Program-made: the position numbers and the translations under genes
The notes under the pieces: generated by a model
The model's database searches: none
Told to the model about the DNA's origin: nothing
The model's input: only the letters and a program-made list of their open reading frames with translations
Source of the DNA: an uncultured Prevotellaceae bacterium
GTDB taxonomy: Bacteria > Bacteroidota > Bacteroidia > Bacteroidales > Bacteroidaceae
Length of the DNA stretch: 64,000 bases
Direction: 5' to 3'
NCBI GenBank assembly: GCA_946540735.1
Contig: CAMNIN010000002.1
Location: forward strand, 62,001 to 126,000
Shown here: positions 9,919 through 19,336 of the stretch, one piece after another
Position numbering within the stretch: position 1 is the stretch's first letter
Layout: each line of letters opens with the position of its first letter

Positions 9919-11034
9919 TCAATCCGTATATCGTCTGCCAGAGGAATAATGCCCACGGGCTATTATCTGTCCGTTTTTGTTTTTCTCGACGAAATTGCCG
10001 TCACGCTCACCGTTTTTGTAGCTGCCTTCAAAACGTTTTCCGTCGGGTGTTTCCTCGACGGCCTGTCCATGACGGATCCCCCGGTGGAAATTGCCTTTAA
10101 ACCGAGTGCCGTCATGATAGTGGATGACGACAATCCCCTCGAAGTTGCCATCGCGGAATTCGCCTTCAAAACGGTCACCATTACGCTTCACCAGTTTTCC
10201 GGTACCGTTTTGCTTGTCTTTGTACCAATTGCCAGTGTAGACATCTCCGTTTTTCCAGGTATAAGTACCTCCGCCAGACCGGTCGCCATTGAGGAAACGG
10301 CCCTGATAAACATCGCCACTGGCATATTTCACCGTGCCAAAGGTACGCTCGCCCCTGACATATTCTCCTTCATAGACATCGCCATTGGCGAAAGTGTAAA
10401 CGCCTTTGCCATGCGGCAGATCGTTCTGCCATATTCCGACATAGACATCGCCGCCCTCATAATGGTTAGTACCTTTTCCCGACCGCTCATTATCCAACCA
10501 GTTGCCGGAATAATAGACACCTTTGCCCCAATTGAAGACGCCATGTCCGTTTTTCATGTCGTTTTTCCATTGTCCCTCGTAATACTGCCCGGTGCAGAAG
10601 ACGTATTTTCCGTAGCCCTCTCGCTTGTCCTGGGCCCATTCACCGTCGTAGATGTCACCATTGTAGTAATACATCTTCCCCTTGCCGTTCTGATAGTCCT
10701 TATACCAGAGCCCGACATACTTGTTGTTGTTCATGAAATAGAACGTGCCCTTGCCATGCTGCTGGTTCTGATACCATTCGCCCTCATATTTCTCGCCGTC
10801 GGAGAAAGTATAGACACCATATCCCTGACGTTTTCCCTTGACATACTCCCCTTGGTAGACATCACCGTTGAGGAACTGCGTGGTGCCTTTCCCATTAGGT
10901 TTATTGCCTACCATCTCGCCTTTGTAAATAGAGCCGTCCTTGAAAGTACATGAGCCAAGAGTAACTTTCTGGGCATCAGCCGCCGCTGTGCCCAGAAATG
11001 CGGTCAAGAGCAAAAATAAATATCTAAAATTCAT
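9919..11034 (-). CDS. Secreted MORN-repeat protein
   Basis: A 371-residue protein with an N-terminal signal peptide (cleavage probable after TAAADA) followed by about fourteen tandem MORN repeats of about 23 residues, of the form GDVYEGEWxxGxxxGxGxYxFxxG. They fill almost the whole chain. MORN repeats form an elongated beta-hairpin sheet and bind lipids or proteins; bacterial exported members are poorly understood. It has its own promoter (11055-11086) and probably leads the operon with yhcH-type and glgB genes. Confidence 0.85.
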   Translation of the reverse strand: MNFRYLFLLLTAFLGTAAADAQKVTLGSCTFKDGSIYKGEMVGNKPNGKGTTQFLNGDVYQGEYVKGKRQGYGVYTFSDGEKYEGEWYQNQQHGKGTFYFMNNNKYVGLWYKDYQNGKGKMYYYNGDIYDGEWAQDKREGYGKYVFCTGQYYEGQWKNDMKNGHGVFNWGKGVYYSGNWLDNERSGKGTNHYEGGDVYVGIWQNDLPHGKGVYTFANGDVYEGEYVRGERTFGTVKYASGDVYQGRFLNGDRSGGGTYTWKNGDVYTGNWYKDKQNGTGKLVKRNGDRFEGEFRDGNFEGIVVIHYHDGTRFKGNFHRGIRHGQAVEETPDGKRFEGSYKNGERDGNFVEKNKNGQIIARGHYSSGRRYTD

Positions 11035-11054
11035 TCTTCTTCGGATTTACAGCC

Positions 11055-11086
11055 CAAAAGTAGTAAAAAAAGTGCAAATGTTCAAA
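11055..11086 (-). promoter_or_regulatory. Promoter of the MORN-yhcH-glgB operon
   Basis: On the minus strand TTTG (11086-11083), a 20-base spacer, then TACTTTTG (11062-11055). This matches the Bacteroidetes consensus. The start codon at 11034 follows with a leader of about 15 bases. Confidence 0.7.
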
Positions 11087-11175
11087 TAATTAGCATTTTT
11101 TTTGTCTTCTTATGCTGTTTATCCGAAAAACTGACACCGGGGAGTAACCAGAAGAGGAGAACGAAGAACAACAAT

Positions 11176-11201
11176 CGGGGATGAGCCAAGGCCCATCCCC
11201 G
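11176..11201 (-). terminator. Terminator after the GH31 gene
   Basis: CGGGGATG pairs with CATCCCCG across a 10-base loop, 5 bases after the GH31 stop; minus strand continues ATTGTTGTTCTTC, a weak T-rich tail. Confidence 0.65.
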
Positions 11202-11206
11202 AAAGA

Positions 11207-13549
11207 TTATTGTTTCACGACAGTCACATCGCTGTCTCCAGGCCGGAAAGACAAGCCCAGGCATGTCTTCTCGTCCGCCCGATAGGCCTTCCATTCCACC
11301 TTTTTCCAATCGATTTTGTCTGTCGACTGAGCCACAGGAACATGTGGTATCAACGAACCATCGCGCACGAGGATGACACAAGGTATCTTGCCTGCCTCAA
11401 TATACTGATAGCCACCCTGATAGACTTTACCATTCTGATAGTCGATCCACTTACCTTTAGGCAAATAGCAGGTACGCCCACTACCACTCTCCATCAGAGG
11501 AGCCACAAGGATCTGGGATCCGAAGAGATACTCATCCTCGACAAGCCATGCGCCTGGATCATCGGGATATTCCACGAACAGTGCTCTCACCATAGGCAAT
11601 CCCCTGTTGGAGCAGTCCTTGGCTTGCGCATAGACATAAGGCATCAGCTTGTATTTCATCTCAGCACAATCACGGAAAGCATCCGTAAACGAATCACTGA
11701 TCAGCCAGGGTTCGGTGGGAGGTGCACCATGGGCACGAGTGTGTGAAGACAGGAAGCCGAAAGGCAGCCATCGCCTATAAATATCCTCAGGTGATGCCGT
11801 CACGAAACCGCCCATGTCATGGCTCCAGAAGGAGAAGCCACTCAAGCCGAAACTCAATCCGCCACGCAAGTCACCCAGCATACCAATGTTGTTGGTGGCA
11901 GCATCACCACCCCAATGAAGCGGATATCGCTGAGAGCCAGCCCAGGCACTCCTTGCCCAGATTACCCCTTCGCCAGAATGTTGTTTGACAGCATTCCACA
12001 AGGCCATGTTGTATCGAAGCGGGTAGAGGTTGTGCTCATAGAAGCCTGTTTTCCCGCTGGCATACAACCCGTTGAAAGGAGCTGCCTCACCGAAATCACA
12101 TTTGATGGCAGCCACACCCTGGTCAATCAGATGTCCGATCTTGCCCTGATACCATTTGACCGTGTTGGGATTGGAGAGATCGAGCACCGCATCCTCATAA
12201 GGCATACCACCAGCGGCGTTTTTCACCTGCATGCCACCCTCGACGAGTTCGCGGAAATAACGGTTTTTGGGTGTGAAATAAGGCAACTGCCACAAACAGG
12301 TGTGGAAGCCGTCGTTTTTCAGCTGTCGGAGCATTTTCACCGGATCAGGGAAGCGGTCTTTAGCGAACTCATAATCGCACTGCCAGTCGACCCCGAACCA
12401 CCCCGTATCAAAATGGATCACATCAGACGGGATGCGATGCTTCCTCAACTGAGCAGCGATGTCAAGTCCCTCTTTTTGAGAGAAATAAGTAATGCGGCTC
12501 ATCCACGTGCCGAAGGTCCAAAGTGGCAGCATCGGACTTTTGCCCGTCACATCAGTATAGGCATCCAAGATGTCCTTCGGCTGACCGAAGAAAGCGAAGA
12601 AATCCATGGTCTCATCACCCAGGAACAGCCGCTGTGCTCCAATATAGGAAGCGCCGAAATCACAGGTGACAGGAGCGCTGGTATGCATAAAAATACCATA
12701 TCCTCTATTACTGAAATAGAAAGGCACCGGCTTATACATGCCATCCGTCTCCGGTCCCTGAGGATCAGTCACATAGAGATGCACCTTCTGACCGGTTTTA
12801 TTGAGTGATGTAAACGACTCCCCACATCCATAGAGTCTTTCTCCCGGTGAGAGGAGCCACACGGGATTGACACTGCGGGAATTGTCAGCACCACGCTTGA
12901 TGAAGCTAAACGGCAAGAGTTTCACTTGCGTGGAGTCATTGTCCACGATAGCCCTTGTCTGTGTCATCACCTTGCCGTTCTTGTCCTTCAGAATGAGTCT
13001 CCAGGGGTATTTCTGGATCACCACAGCACCATTCTTACTCTTATAAGAGATGGAGTTGGCATCGCTTGTCACCCGCCAGCCGTTAGCCGAGGGACTCAGA
13101 TCGGCATTGGCTGTACGGCTCTTGAACTCGTCGGAAAACATAGGATCGCCGGCATCAGCATTGTCAGGAACAATCGGAGAAGTGAACATCTGGATTCTCA
13201 CCGTGCGGTCATCGAGAAACAGCAGACGGATCTCCAGATCAGGATCATTGTCATATTGGGTATCTGGGAAATCGAGCATCTGCATCCTTACAGGCCAATA
13301 CCCATTCAGGTTGAAAGCCTGTCTTGGAGCCAGGCGATAACGTTTCCAGTTGACGGTGCCCACAGCTTTTTGCACATCGAAGGAAGCCAGGCTGTCGGCC
13401 AGGAAATACGTGTTCGACAGGTCATAGAAATCCGTCGACATGTCTTTGGCATTGTTTTGCAGGTACTGTATGCCTGCATTGGTTTGGATCTGTGCCTCCA
13501 TCCCCAGTGTTGTCAGGAAGGCCAGACAGACGAATAAACATTTTCTCAT
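11207..13549 (-). CDS. GH31 family alpha-glycosidase (alpha-xylosidase-like), exported
   Basis: The 780-residue protein opens with a signal peptide ending near GMEA and has an N-terminal beta-sandwich, a GH31 barrel and a C-terminal beta domain. Asp485 in IKCDFGEAAPF is the expected nucleophile and Asp549 in HWGGDAATNN the acid/base. The signature KCDFGE and the sequence FQTTGKSP-like region (DVTGKSPMLPLWTFGTWMSR) place it near YicI-type alpha-xylosidases, but alpha-glucosidase activity is also possible. Expected location is the periplasm. It starts 39 bases after the Fur-family gene and may be cotranscribed with it. Confidence 0.88.
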   Translation of the reverse strand: MRKCLFVCLAFLTTLGMEAQIQTNAGIQYLQNNAKDMSTDFYDLSNTYFLADSLASFDVQKAVGTVNWKRYRLAPRQAFNLNGYWPVRMQMLDFPDTQYDNDPDLEIRLLFLDDRTVRIQMFTSPIVPDNADAGDPMFSDEFKSRTANADLSPSANGWRVTSDANSISYKSKNGAVVIQKYPWRLILKDKNGKVMTQTRAIVDNDSTQVKLLPFSFIKRGADNSRSVNPVWLLSPGERLYGCGESFTSLNKTGQKVHLYVTDPQGPETDGMYKPVPFYFSNRGYGIFMHTSAPVTCDFGASYIGAQRLFLGDETMDFFAFFGQPKDILDAYTDVTGKSPMLPLWTFGTWMSRITYFSQKEGLDIAAQLRKHRIPSDVIHFDTGWFGVDWQCDYEFAKDRFPDPVKMLRQLKNDGFHTCLWQLPYFTPKNRYFRELVEGGMQVKNAAGGMPYEDAVLDLSNPNTVKWYQGKIGHLIDQGVAAIKCDFGEAAPFNGLYASGKTGFYEHNLYPLRYNMALWNAVKQHSGEGVIWARSAWAGSQRYPLHWGGDAATNNIGMLGDLRGGLSFGLSGFSFWSHDMGGFVTASPEDIYRRWLPFGFLSSHTRAHGAPPTEPWLISDSFTDAFRDCAEMKYKLMPYVYAQAKDCSNRGLPMVRALFVEYPDDPGAWLVEDEYLFGSQILVAPLMESGSGRTCYLPKGKWIDYQNGKVYQGGYQYIEAGKIPCVILVRDGSLIPHVPVAQSTDKIDWKKVEWKAYRADEKTCLGLSFRPGDSDVTVVKQ

Positions 13550-13588
13550 GATAGAAGGATTATAGTAGTTTGAAGATTTCGAAAAGGA

Positions 13589-14008
13589 TCAAGACCGTCG
13601 CTTGCAGTCGGGGCAGATGCCTTTGACCAGATAATTGACAGATGTGGCCTCGAATCCGTCGGGTAATGGGATGGCCGGGATGGAACCATAATCGAGGCAA
13701 AAGGTCTTCCCGCACCGTTCGCAATGGAAATGGGCATGCTCGTCATCATCCACTGTCTGACTGTGACTTCTGCACATCTCATATCTCACGCCCCCGCTTC
13801 CGTCTTCTATGACATGCACAAGATGATGGGTCTTGAAAAGCGTCAATGCCCGGAAAATATTAGAGCGGTCAATAGTCTGGATCCGATGCTCCAATTCAAT
13901 CAACGACAAAGGAAACAGAGAGCCGGCCAGTGTTTTCGCCACCATCAGCCGATTGGCCGTAGGGCGCAGCTCATGCTCTTCGAAAAGTGCGATCAGTCTT
14001 TCTTCCAT
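13589..14008 (-). CDS. Fur-family transcriptional regulator
   Basis: The 139-residue protein has an N-terminal winged helix (ELRPTANRLMVAKTLAG onward, then TIDRSNIFRALTLFKTHHLVHVI) and a C-terminal metal-binding dimer domain with HAHFHCERCGK and CPDCK, two CxxC pairs that would bind structural zinc. The family represses metal-uptake or stress genes in response to iron, zinc or other metals; which metal applies here cannot be read from the sequence, but the CxxC pairs and HxHxxC are also seen in Zur. I start at the ATG at 14008; the frame opens at a TTG at 14035. A possible -7 element TAACTTCG lies at 14031-14024. Confidence 0.88.
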   Translation of the reverse strand: MEERLIALFEEHELRPTANRLMVAKTLAGSLFPLSLIELEHRIQTIDRSNIFRALTLFKTHHLVHVIEDGSGGVRYEMCRSHSQTVDDDEHAHFHCERCGKTFCLDYGSIPAIPLPDGFEATSVNYLVKGICPDCKRRS

Positions 14009-14112
14009 ATCTGTAATTTGGTGCGAAGTTAGCAAATCCTGACGATAAATCCATCACTTTATGCTCGAAAATCCCTCAAAGATGTAAAATATCGGACAAA
14101 AAGCATCATTTC

Positions 14113-14144
14113 TTTTCCCTTAAAGAATCTTTTTTGTAATTTTG
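14113..14144 (+). promoter_or_regulatory. Probable promoter of the PfkB-kinase gene
   Basis: TAATTTTG at 14137-14144 is a perfect -7 element. The -33 element is poor (TTTT at 14113-14116, 20-base spacer). The gene starts 53 bases downstream. Confidence 0.45.
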
Positions 14145-14197
14145 CGCAAAATTTAAAAAACGCATCAAGCAACTGCAGTGCAGAACGCAAGGAAATT

Positions 14198-15088
14198 ATG
14201 ACAGACATTTGCTGTATAGGGCATATCACCCTCGACAAGATCATCACTCCGGAGAACACCGTTTATATGAATGGGGGCACCGCATATTATTTTGCCCATG
14301 GCATAAAGAGTCTCCCCGACAAGCTCCGTTTCTCCTTAGTCACCTCCATGGCTGAAAAAGACCGGAAAGCCGCAGACGACCTGTCGGCCTCGGGAGTGGA
14401 TGTCAGTTTTTTCCCCAGCAAGGAGACGGTGTATTTTGAAAACAAATATGGCAGCGACCCCAATCTACGCACCCAGCGGGTCCTTGCCAAGGCAGATCCC
14501 TTCACACTGAAGCAATTGGAAGGGATTGATGCCCGTTTTTATCACCTGGGCACTCTCCTGGATGATGATTTCTCACCCGAACTGATCCAGGCCCTGTCGA
14601 AGAGAGGTATCGTCTCCATCGACGCCCAAGGTTTTCTTAGGGAAGTCAGAGGACAGCAGGTTTACCCCACAGACTGGGTTGACAAGCAGGAAGTGCTCCG
14701 CTATACAGACATTCTGAAACTCAACGAGCAAGAGATGATCGCCGTGACCGGACTGGAAGATCCCCGTGAGGTGGCTCTCCGCCTGGCAGCATGGGGAGTG
14801 AAAGAGGTGGTCATCACCTTGGGCAGCAAAGGTTCACTAATCTATGCCAACGGCCAATACTTCCAGATACCCGCCTATCCTCCCCATCGAGTGGTGGATG
14901 CAACAGGTTGCGGCGACACCTATTCCACCGGATACCTTTACTGCCGTGCCCAAGGTTTGAGCTACGACTATTGCGGACGTTTCGCCGCAGCGATGTGTAC
15001 GTTGAAGCTTGAGCACAACGGTCCGTTCGACGCCACAATCCGAGAAGTGGAAGCAGTTATCGCCAAACATCAAAAGCCTTTCGTATGA
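14198..15088 (+). CDS. PfkB-family carbohydrate/nucleoside kinase
   Basis: A 296-residue cytoplasmic kinase of the ribokinase fold. It has the N-terminal glycine motif NGGTAYYFA near residue 27 and the C-terminal PfkB signature DATGCGDTYSTGYL, with Asp240 as catalytic base. Substrate is unknown; ribokinase, fructokinase and nucleoside kinases share these motifs. Its last four bases overlap the start of the LolA-like gene (ATGA), so the two are translationally coupled. Confidence 0.88.
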   Translation: MTDICCIGHITLDKIITPENTVYMNGGTAYYFAHGIKSLPDKLRFSLVTSMAEKDRKAADDLSASGVDVSFFPSKETVYFENKYGSDPNLRTQRVLAKADPFTLKQLEGIDARFYHLGTLLDDDFSPELIQALSKRGIVSIDAQGFLREVRGQQVYPTDWVDKQEVLRYTDILKLNEQEMIAVTGLEDPREVALRLAAWGVKEVVITLGSKGSLIYANGQYFQIPAYPPHRVVDATGCGDTYSTGYLYCRAQGLSYDYCGRFAAAMCTLKLEHNGPFDATIREVEAVIAKHQKPFV

Positions 15089-15711
15089 GGATGAAGAAAT
15101 TTGCCTTACTCTTTCTCTCACTAATACTGTCTTTCCCTGTTCTTGGGAAAAACATCACCAATTCAGAGCAAGCCCGCAAACTCTTTGACCACACCTATAA
15201 TATGGTTTTTGGGAGTCAGGGCTCCACACTTCATTACTATGTCAATATCATCGGTATCATGAAGGTGGAAGGAACAATATGGTATAAAGGCAAGAAAAGC
15301 CGTTTCGCCGAGTCAAGGTATCTGAGTTGGAATGACGGTACGAAAGACTACTGGGTGGATTTGAAGAAGAAGACAGTCACACTATACGATCCCGACTCTC
15401 CCAAGAAAGACAAGTATGCCAGCAAGTTCAAATTCAACGCCGATGATTTCACCTACAGCTGGGAGAACAGCAACGAAGGCTATGTCATCAACTTGAAGGC
15501 CCGCAAGAGCATGAAGGGCATCAAGCATGTGAAGGCTATCATCGACAAGAAAACCCGCGCGCCAAAGAGTCTGAAAATCAAGTTGCTATGGTTTTGGACC
15601 ACTGTAGAAATCAGCCACTTCAAAAGTGGTAACATCAGCGACGAGGTTTTCAAATTCCCTGCTGCGAAATACAAGGATTATTCTTTCTTTGACGAGCGGG
15701 TCAAGAAATAA
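15085..15711 (+). CDS. LolA-like periplasmic lipoprotein-carrier-fold protein
   Basis: The 208-residue protein has a signal peptide (about 21 residues, ending FPVLGK) and then a beta-rich sequence in which segments such as GTIWYKGKKSRFAES and DYWVDLKKKTVTLYDPDS match the alternating strands of LolA-type proteins. These proteins carry lipoproteins through the periplasm or have related chaperone roles. Several Bacteroidetes paralogues exist, so lipoprotein transport by this one is an inference. Coupled to the PfkB-kinase gene by an ATGA overlap and ends 4 bases before the convergent FMN-binding gene. Confidence 0.65.
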   Translation: MRMKKFALLFLSLILSFPVLGKNITNSEQARKLFDHTYNMVFGSQGSTLHYYVNIIGIMKVEGTIWYKGKKSRFAESRYLSWNDGTKDYWVDLKKKTVTLYDPDSPKKDKYASKFKFNADDFTYSWENSNEGYVINLKARKSMKGIKHVKAIIDKKTRAPKSLKIKLLWFWTTVEISHFKSGNISDEVFKFPAAKYKDYSFFDERVKK

Positions 15712-15715
15712 CCAC

Positions 15716-16099
15716 CTACTTGTTCTTCTTGTAATATTCCAAACCCCTGACCAGGGTCTTCTGCACACATTCTGAAGAATAAGTAGCACCGGTGACAGCA
15801 TCCACCTTGGCTTTCGAAGCTTTATTGACAGTCATGCCATCCCATTTGTTGAGAATCTGCTTCTTCACCTTGAAGAAATATTTAGGAGTCTCCTCATTGG
15901 GAAGTGCCTCCACCTTGTCGATCTTGTTGTTGGTGATATAGATTTTCAATGGGGTGGCTCCATTGTAGCCCTTGATATCCTTCGCAATGGAAGTCGTATT
16001 GATGATAACCTGCTTTCCGTTACGTGTCAGCGTTTCATCACCTGGCATGGCACTGCACATCACAGCAGCAACCACCAATGTCACTAATGTCTTTTTCAT
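15716..16099 (-). CDS. Exported FMN-binding domain protein
   Basis: The 127-residue protein has a short signal peptide (to about residue 18) and an FMN-binding domain as in NqrC/RnfG. The motif DAVTGATYSS near residue 100 matches the S(T)GATxxS site where ApbE-type enzymes attach FMN to a Thr. It would carry a covalent flavin in the periplasm for electron transfer. It lacks the membrane anchor of NqrC. It sits 35 bases after the TraB/GumN gene and probably shares its transcript. Confidence 0.85.
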   Translation of the reverse strand: MKKTLVTLVVAAVMCSAMPGDETLTRNGKQVIINTTSIAKDIKGYNGATPLKIYITNNKIDKVEALPNEETPKYFFKVKKQILNKWDGMTVNKASKAKVDAVTGATYSSECVQKTLVRGLEYYKKNK

Positions 16100-16134
16100 A
16101 TCCTGATATTGTAAAAATAATTAATTCTAAGTGA

Positions 16135-17040
16135 TTATTTGACTGGCTCCACCATGTATCCTTCCTGCTGGAGCAATCGGATGAGCCCCTTCTCTCCGCC
16201 AAGGTGGCCCGCCCCCACAGCAAAGAACGTGGAAGCCTCGCCCATGATGGCAGGCATTTTCCGAGCCCAGTTAGCATTCCTGTTGGAAATCAACACATCA
16301 GTCTCCTCATCAGTATTATCGCACTGGTCATTGAGTTTCATGTCCATGACCTCCTCTATCTTCCCCAGTTGCTGCGTGAAATAGGCCATTGTCAACTCAT
16401 CAGCCAGATTGACATAATAGTCCTTGTTGTTGACCATACACATCATCAACTCTTTCTGCCGCTCCAATGACTGACTAGTGAACAACGCCTTGATCTGGTC
16501 GGTGACGGTCTCAAGCCCCAGCACCTTCTTCCCCGATTCCGCACCACGAGCCTGGACATAATAATCGATGCCGTCGGTCACGTTAAAGCCGGGTGTGTTC
16601 TTGAGATACAACAGCAACGTGAATTGTGTGGTCAAAGCAGCGGGCGTCATTTTACCCAACTGTGCTCCGACGAGGGGATTGCTGAAATCCACACCCATCA
16701 AATCAAGGGTGAAGGCATTCAGCGCGCTCATCTCTTCTCCGGAAAGCATTTTCTGGATTGTCATATCATCGGGCAACATCATAGCCGCCTGCATTTTTGC
16801 GACTGTATCCGGTTTCAGCATCTCTTCCTCCAATATCTCACCACATACTTGTCTGGCCTGATCAAAAGAGGCCTTAAAGCCGGGGATGGAGTCAGTAAAT
16901 GAAGAAGGAGCCAAATGGTAGGTACCCAGCAAAAAGGACGGTTCTTTCAGGTTGTTGCCTGAAATCCGATAGAGCAACTGCGCTTCAGACTCTACAAAGA
17001 AGGCAGACAGAGCCAATAATATCCCCAAAAGTCTTCTCAT
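16135..17040 (-). CDS. TraB/GumN family protein
   Basis: A 301-residue exported protein. After a signal peptide (MRRLLGILLALSAFFVESEA) come the family motifs: GTYHLAP near residue 38 and VGAGHLGGEKGLIRLL near the C-terminus, in which Gly, His and acidic residues recall the metal-dependent protease-like Tiki/TraB fold. Bacterial members have no settled function. I start at the ATG at 17040 because the signal peptide begins there; the frame continues 16 codons upstream. A -7 element TAATTTTG at 17075-17068 would drive it, though the -33 is unclear. Confidence 0.85.
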   Translation of the reverse strand: MRRLLGILLALSAFFVESEAQLLYRISGNNLKEPSFLLGTYHLAPSSFTDSIPGFKASFDQARQVCGEILEEEMLKPDTVAKMQAAMMLPDDMTIQKMLSGEEMSALNAFTLDLMGVDFSNPLVGAQLGKMTPAALTTQFTLLLYLKNTPGFNVTDGIDYYVQARGAESGKKVLGLETVTDQIKALFTSQSLERQKELMMCMVNNKDYYVNLADELTMAYFTQQLGKIEEVMDMKLNDQCDNTDEETDVLISNRNANWARKMPAIMGEASTFFAVGAGHLGGEKGLIRLLQQEGYMVEPVK

Positions 17041-17129
17041 TTTCTTCTCTTCTTGAATTTTATGGTGCAAAATTACTATTTCCATCACAAAAGGGCACCA
17101 TCCTGTCAGTTAAAAAAGAATAAAGGTCA

Positions 17130-17159
17130 TTGTTGTCTACCCAAATTATCGTACCTTTG
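17130..17159 (+). promoter_or_regulatory. Promoter of the histidine-phosphatase gene
   Basis: TTG at 17130-17132, a 19-base spacer, then TACCTTTG at 17152-17159. This fits the Bacteroidetes consensus and leaves about 18 bases of leader before the ATG at 17185, which supports that start over the upstream TTG at 17053. Confidence 0.65.
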
Positions 17160-17184
17160 CTTTCAAATTAAGAAAAGCATCAGT

Positions 17185-18471
17185 ATGAAGAAATCCATCA
17201 TCTTTTTGGTAGCCATCCTTTTATGCGGAATGGCCCACGGTCAGGTGTCACGCCAAGAAATCCATGACAATATTCTCAGGTCAGGATGTAATTATTACGC
17301 ATATCCAGGCCCCAAACAGCAAAATCTGACCAATGCGCCAGAAGGATACCAGCCATTCTATATCAGTCATTACGGCAGGCATGGATCTCGCTATCTGATC
17401 AACGACAGCGATTACGACAAAGCCTTCAAGGTACTCTCCAGAGCCGACAGCCTCGGCAAGTTGACATCATTCGGAAAAGACGTGCTACGACGTGTCATCC
17501 TGATACGCGATGAAGCCTCCAACCGCCATGGAGAACTGACCTTAAGAGGGGCCGAACAGCATCAAGGCATCGGTCGCCGGATGTACGAACGATTCCCCGA
17601 GGTGTTTGAGGGGAAAACCCATGTCGACGCCAAGAGCACCGTTGTGATCCGCTGTATTCTCTCGATGGAGAATGCCCTTCACTCGCTGCTTCGTGAGAAT
17701 GCTGATCTGGAGATCAGCCACGATGCCAGTGAGCACGATATGTGGTATATGAACTTCAGTGACAAGGAACTCAACAAGCGCAAGATGCCTGAGGATGTGG
17801 AGAAGGTCTATGACACGTTCTGCAAACGTCATCAGCATAACGACAGACTGATGAGCCAACTGTTCAACTCCGAGAAATACTGGAAAAACGAAGTCAATGC
17901 CCAGGATTTGTCCTACCACCTCTTCAAATTGGCTTCTAATCTCCAAAGCACAGAACTGCGGCATGAGCTCACGTTGTATGACCTCTTCACTGAAGACGAG
18001 CTTTATGACCATTACCTCCAGACGAATGCCTGGTGGTACATCAACTACGGTCCCTGTCCTCTGAACGGAGGGATCGCCCCCTACTCTCAGCGAAACCTTC
18101 TGAAGGTGATGATTGAAGAAGCCGACAGTTGCATACAGCTGGCCCACCCTGGTGCCACCTTGCGCTATGGACACGAAGTGTGCGTGATGCCCTTGGCCTG
18201 TCTGTTGGAACTCAACGACTTCGGGAAGCCTATCGCTGACTTGGAACAGCTCGACGATGAAGGGTGGAACTGCTACGATATCTTTCCGATGGGATGCAAC
18301 ATCCAGATTATCTTCTATAGACCCTTAGCAGGAGAGAAAGACATACTCATCAAAGTGCTCCTCAACGAGAATGAGGCCAGACTGCCCCTCCAAGCCGTAG
18401 AAGGCCCATACTACAAATGGCAAGATTTCCGGACGTATTTCACCCGCAAACTGGATGCATATCCCTTTTGA
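17185..18471 (+). CDS. Exported histidine acid phosphatase, MINPP/phytase-like
   Basis: The 428-residue protein has a signal peptide (to about AHG, residue 19) and a histidine-phosphatase domain. The catalytic motif SHYGRHGSR has the nucleophile His66, and the segment LRYGHEVCVMPLACLLEL in the second half supplies the partner residues in place of the usual HD or HAE. This layout is that of the multiple-inositol-polyphosphate phosphatase group described in Bacteroides, so phytate or related phosphate esters in the periplasm are likely substrates. Single-gene unit with its own promoter. Confidence 0.82.
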   Translation: MKKSIIFLVAILLCGMAHGQVSRQEIHDNILRSGCNYYAYPGPKQQNLTNAPEGYQPFYISHYGRHGSRYLINDSDYDKAFKVLSRADSLGKLTSFGKDVLRRVILIRDEASNRHGELTLRGAEQHQGIGRRMYERFPEVFEGKTHVDAKSTVVIRCILSMENALHSLLRENADLEISHDASEHDMWYMNFSDKELNKRKMPEDVEKVYDTFCKRHQHNDRLMSQLFNSEKYWKNEVNAQDLSYHLFKLASNLQSTELRHELTLYDLFTEDELYDHYLQTNAWWYINYGPCPLNGGIAPYSQRNLLKVMIEEADSCIQLAHPGATLRYGHEVCVMPLACLLELNDFGKPIADLEQLDDEGWNCYDIFPMGCNIQIIFYRPLAGEKDILIKVLLNENEARLPLQAVEGPYYKWQDFRTYFTRKLDAYPF

Positions 18472-18503
18472 CGGACTTGCATGTTGATGCACGAAAAACA
18501 CAA

Positions 18504-18532
18504 TGAGCGCGTCGCACCAAGCGACACGCTCA
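18504..18532. terminator. Strong hairpin after the histidine-phosphatase gene
   Basis: TGAGCG and GTCGC pair with GCGAC and CGCTCA around a 5-base loop. There is no T-run on the plus strand; the minus strand would be followed by TTGTGTTTTT, but no minus-strand gene reads into it. Most likely the plus-strand terminator for the upstream gene. The rest of 18472-18667 shows nothing else. Confidence 0.5.
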
Positions 18533-18667
18533 TCCATATCGAAAAGTATTATGTAGAAATTGATAGTACAATAAATAAACAAGGCATCAGCAAAATCTTG
18601 CGCCGGAACCTGTTAAAAAATGCAAAATCGGCGTTTTCTGCTATTTTGAAGAAAAAATCAGTTTTCA

Positions 18668-18699
18668 TTGAATCCTATTCCATTTTTTTGCTATCTTCG
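18668..18699 (+). promoter_or_regulatory. Promoter of the DUF3828-type lipoprotein gene
   Basis: TTG at 18668-18670, a 21-base spacer, and TATCTTCG at 18692-18699, a common one-base variant of TAnnTTTG. The start codon follows 23 bases later. Confidence 0.6.
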
Positions 18700-18722
18700 C
18701 ACCGTCTTTTAATCATTGAGTT

Positions 18723-19322
18723 ATGAAATACATCACACCTCTTTCTTTTGCCGTCATCCTCATGATGATCAGTTGTTCTAACAGCAACACCAACAACAAT
18801 GCCACCGACCAATCCCAACCGGATATAGAAGCCACCACATCATCCGACAAAGGCAAGAAAGCCCCGAAGACCGAGGAAGCCGTACTTGCCCGTGTGAACG
18901 CCATCTATACAGACGTGTTCGGCGAATACAATGAAGCCGACCTGCAGGAATCCATTCCCCAGTCTTCCCCCGACGAGAAATATTGCTCCTCTGACTGGAA
19001 CATAATTTTGGGTAAGGTAGCAGACTTCGACTCCGTCAACAATCCCGACGATATCGGATTCTTCGATGCCGACTATTGGGTCATGGGACAGGATTTCCAT
19101 GAGCTATCCATCAGCGACGTGCAACTGAAGGACAAATCCGCCGACGGCAACAAAGCCACGGTGGAGTTCAAGCTACACAATAGCGGCGAAGTCACCACAG
19201 TGGATGTCGACATGGTCTACGAAAAAGGCAATTGGTTCATCGACAACTTCATCGACGTGGACAACGACATCGACTGGAAGCAAGAGATGCTCGACTACCT
19301 GAAAGAGAACAACGTGAAATAG
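18723..19322 (+). CDS. Small lipoprotein with a DUF3828-like domain
   Basis: A 199-residue lipoprotein with the lipobox LMMISC at residues 13-18, then a low-complexity Asn/Thr/Ser linker to about residue 45. The remaining alpha/beta domain ends with DVDMVYEKGNWFIDNFID, a pattern of NTF2-like DUF3828 proteins (recognised by eye). Function unknown. It is 14 bases upstream of the heparinase II/III-like gene and probably in one transcript with it. Confidence 0.7.
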   Translation: MKYITPLSFAVILMMISCSNSNTNNNATDQSQPDIEATTSSDKGKKAPKTEEAVLARVNAIYTDVFGEYNEADLQESIPQSSPDEKYCSSDWNIILGKVADFDSVNNPDDIGFFDADYWVMGQDFHELSISDVQLKDKSADGNKATVEFKLHNSGEVTTVDVDMVYEKGNWFIDNFIDVDNDIDWKQEMLDYLKENNVK

Positions 19323-19336
19323 TCTGAAAAGCGCTT

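Noticed and set aside
11819..12808. Plus-strand frame of 329 codons opposite the GH31 gene
   Set aside because: Lies wholly inside a well-supported gene with catalytic residues on the other strand, no promoter.
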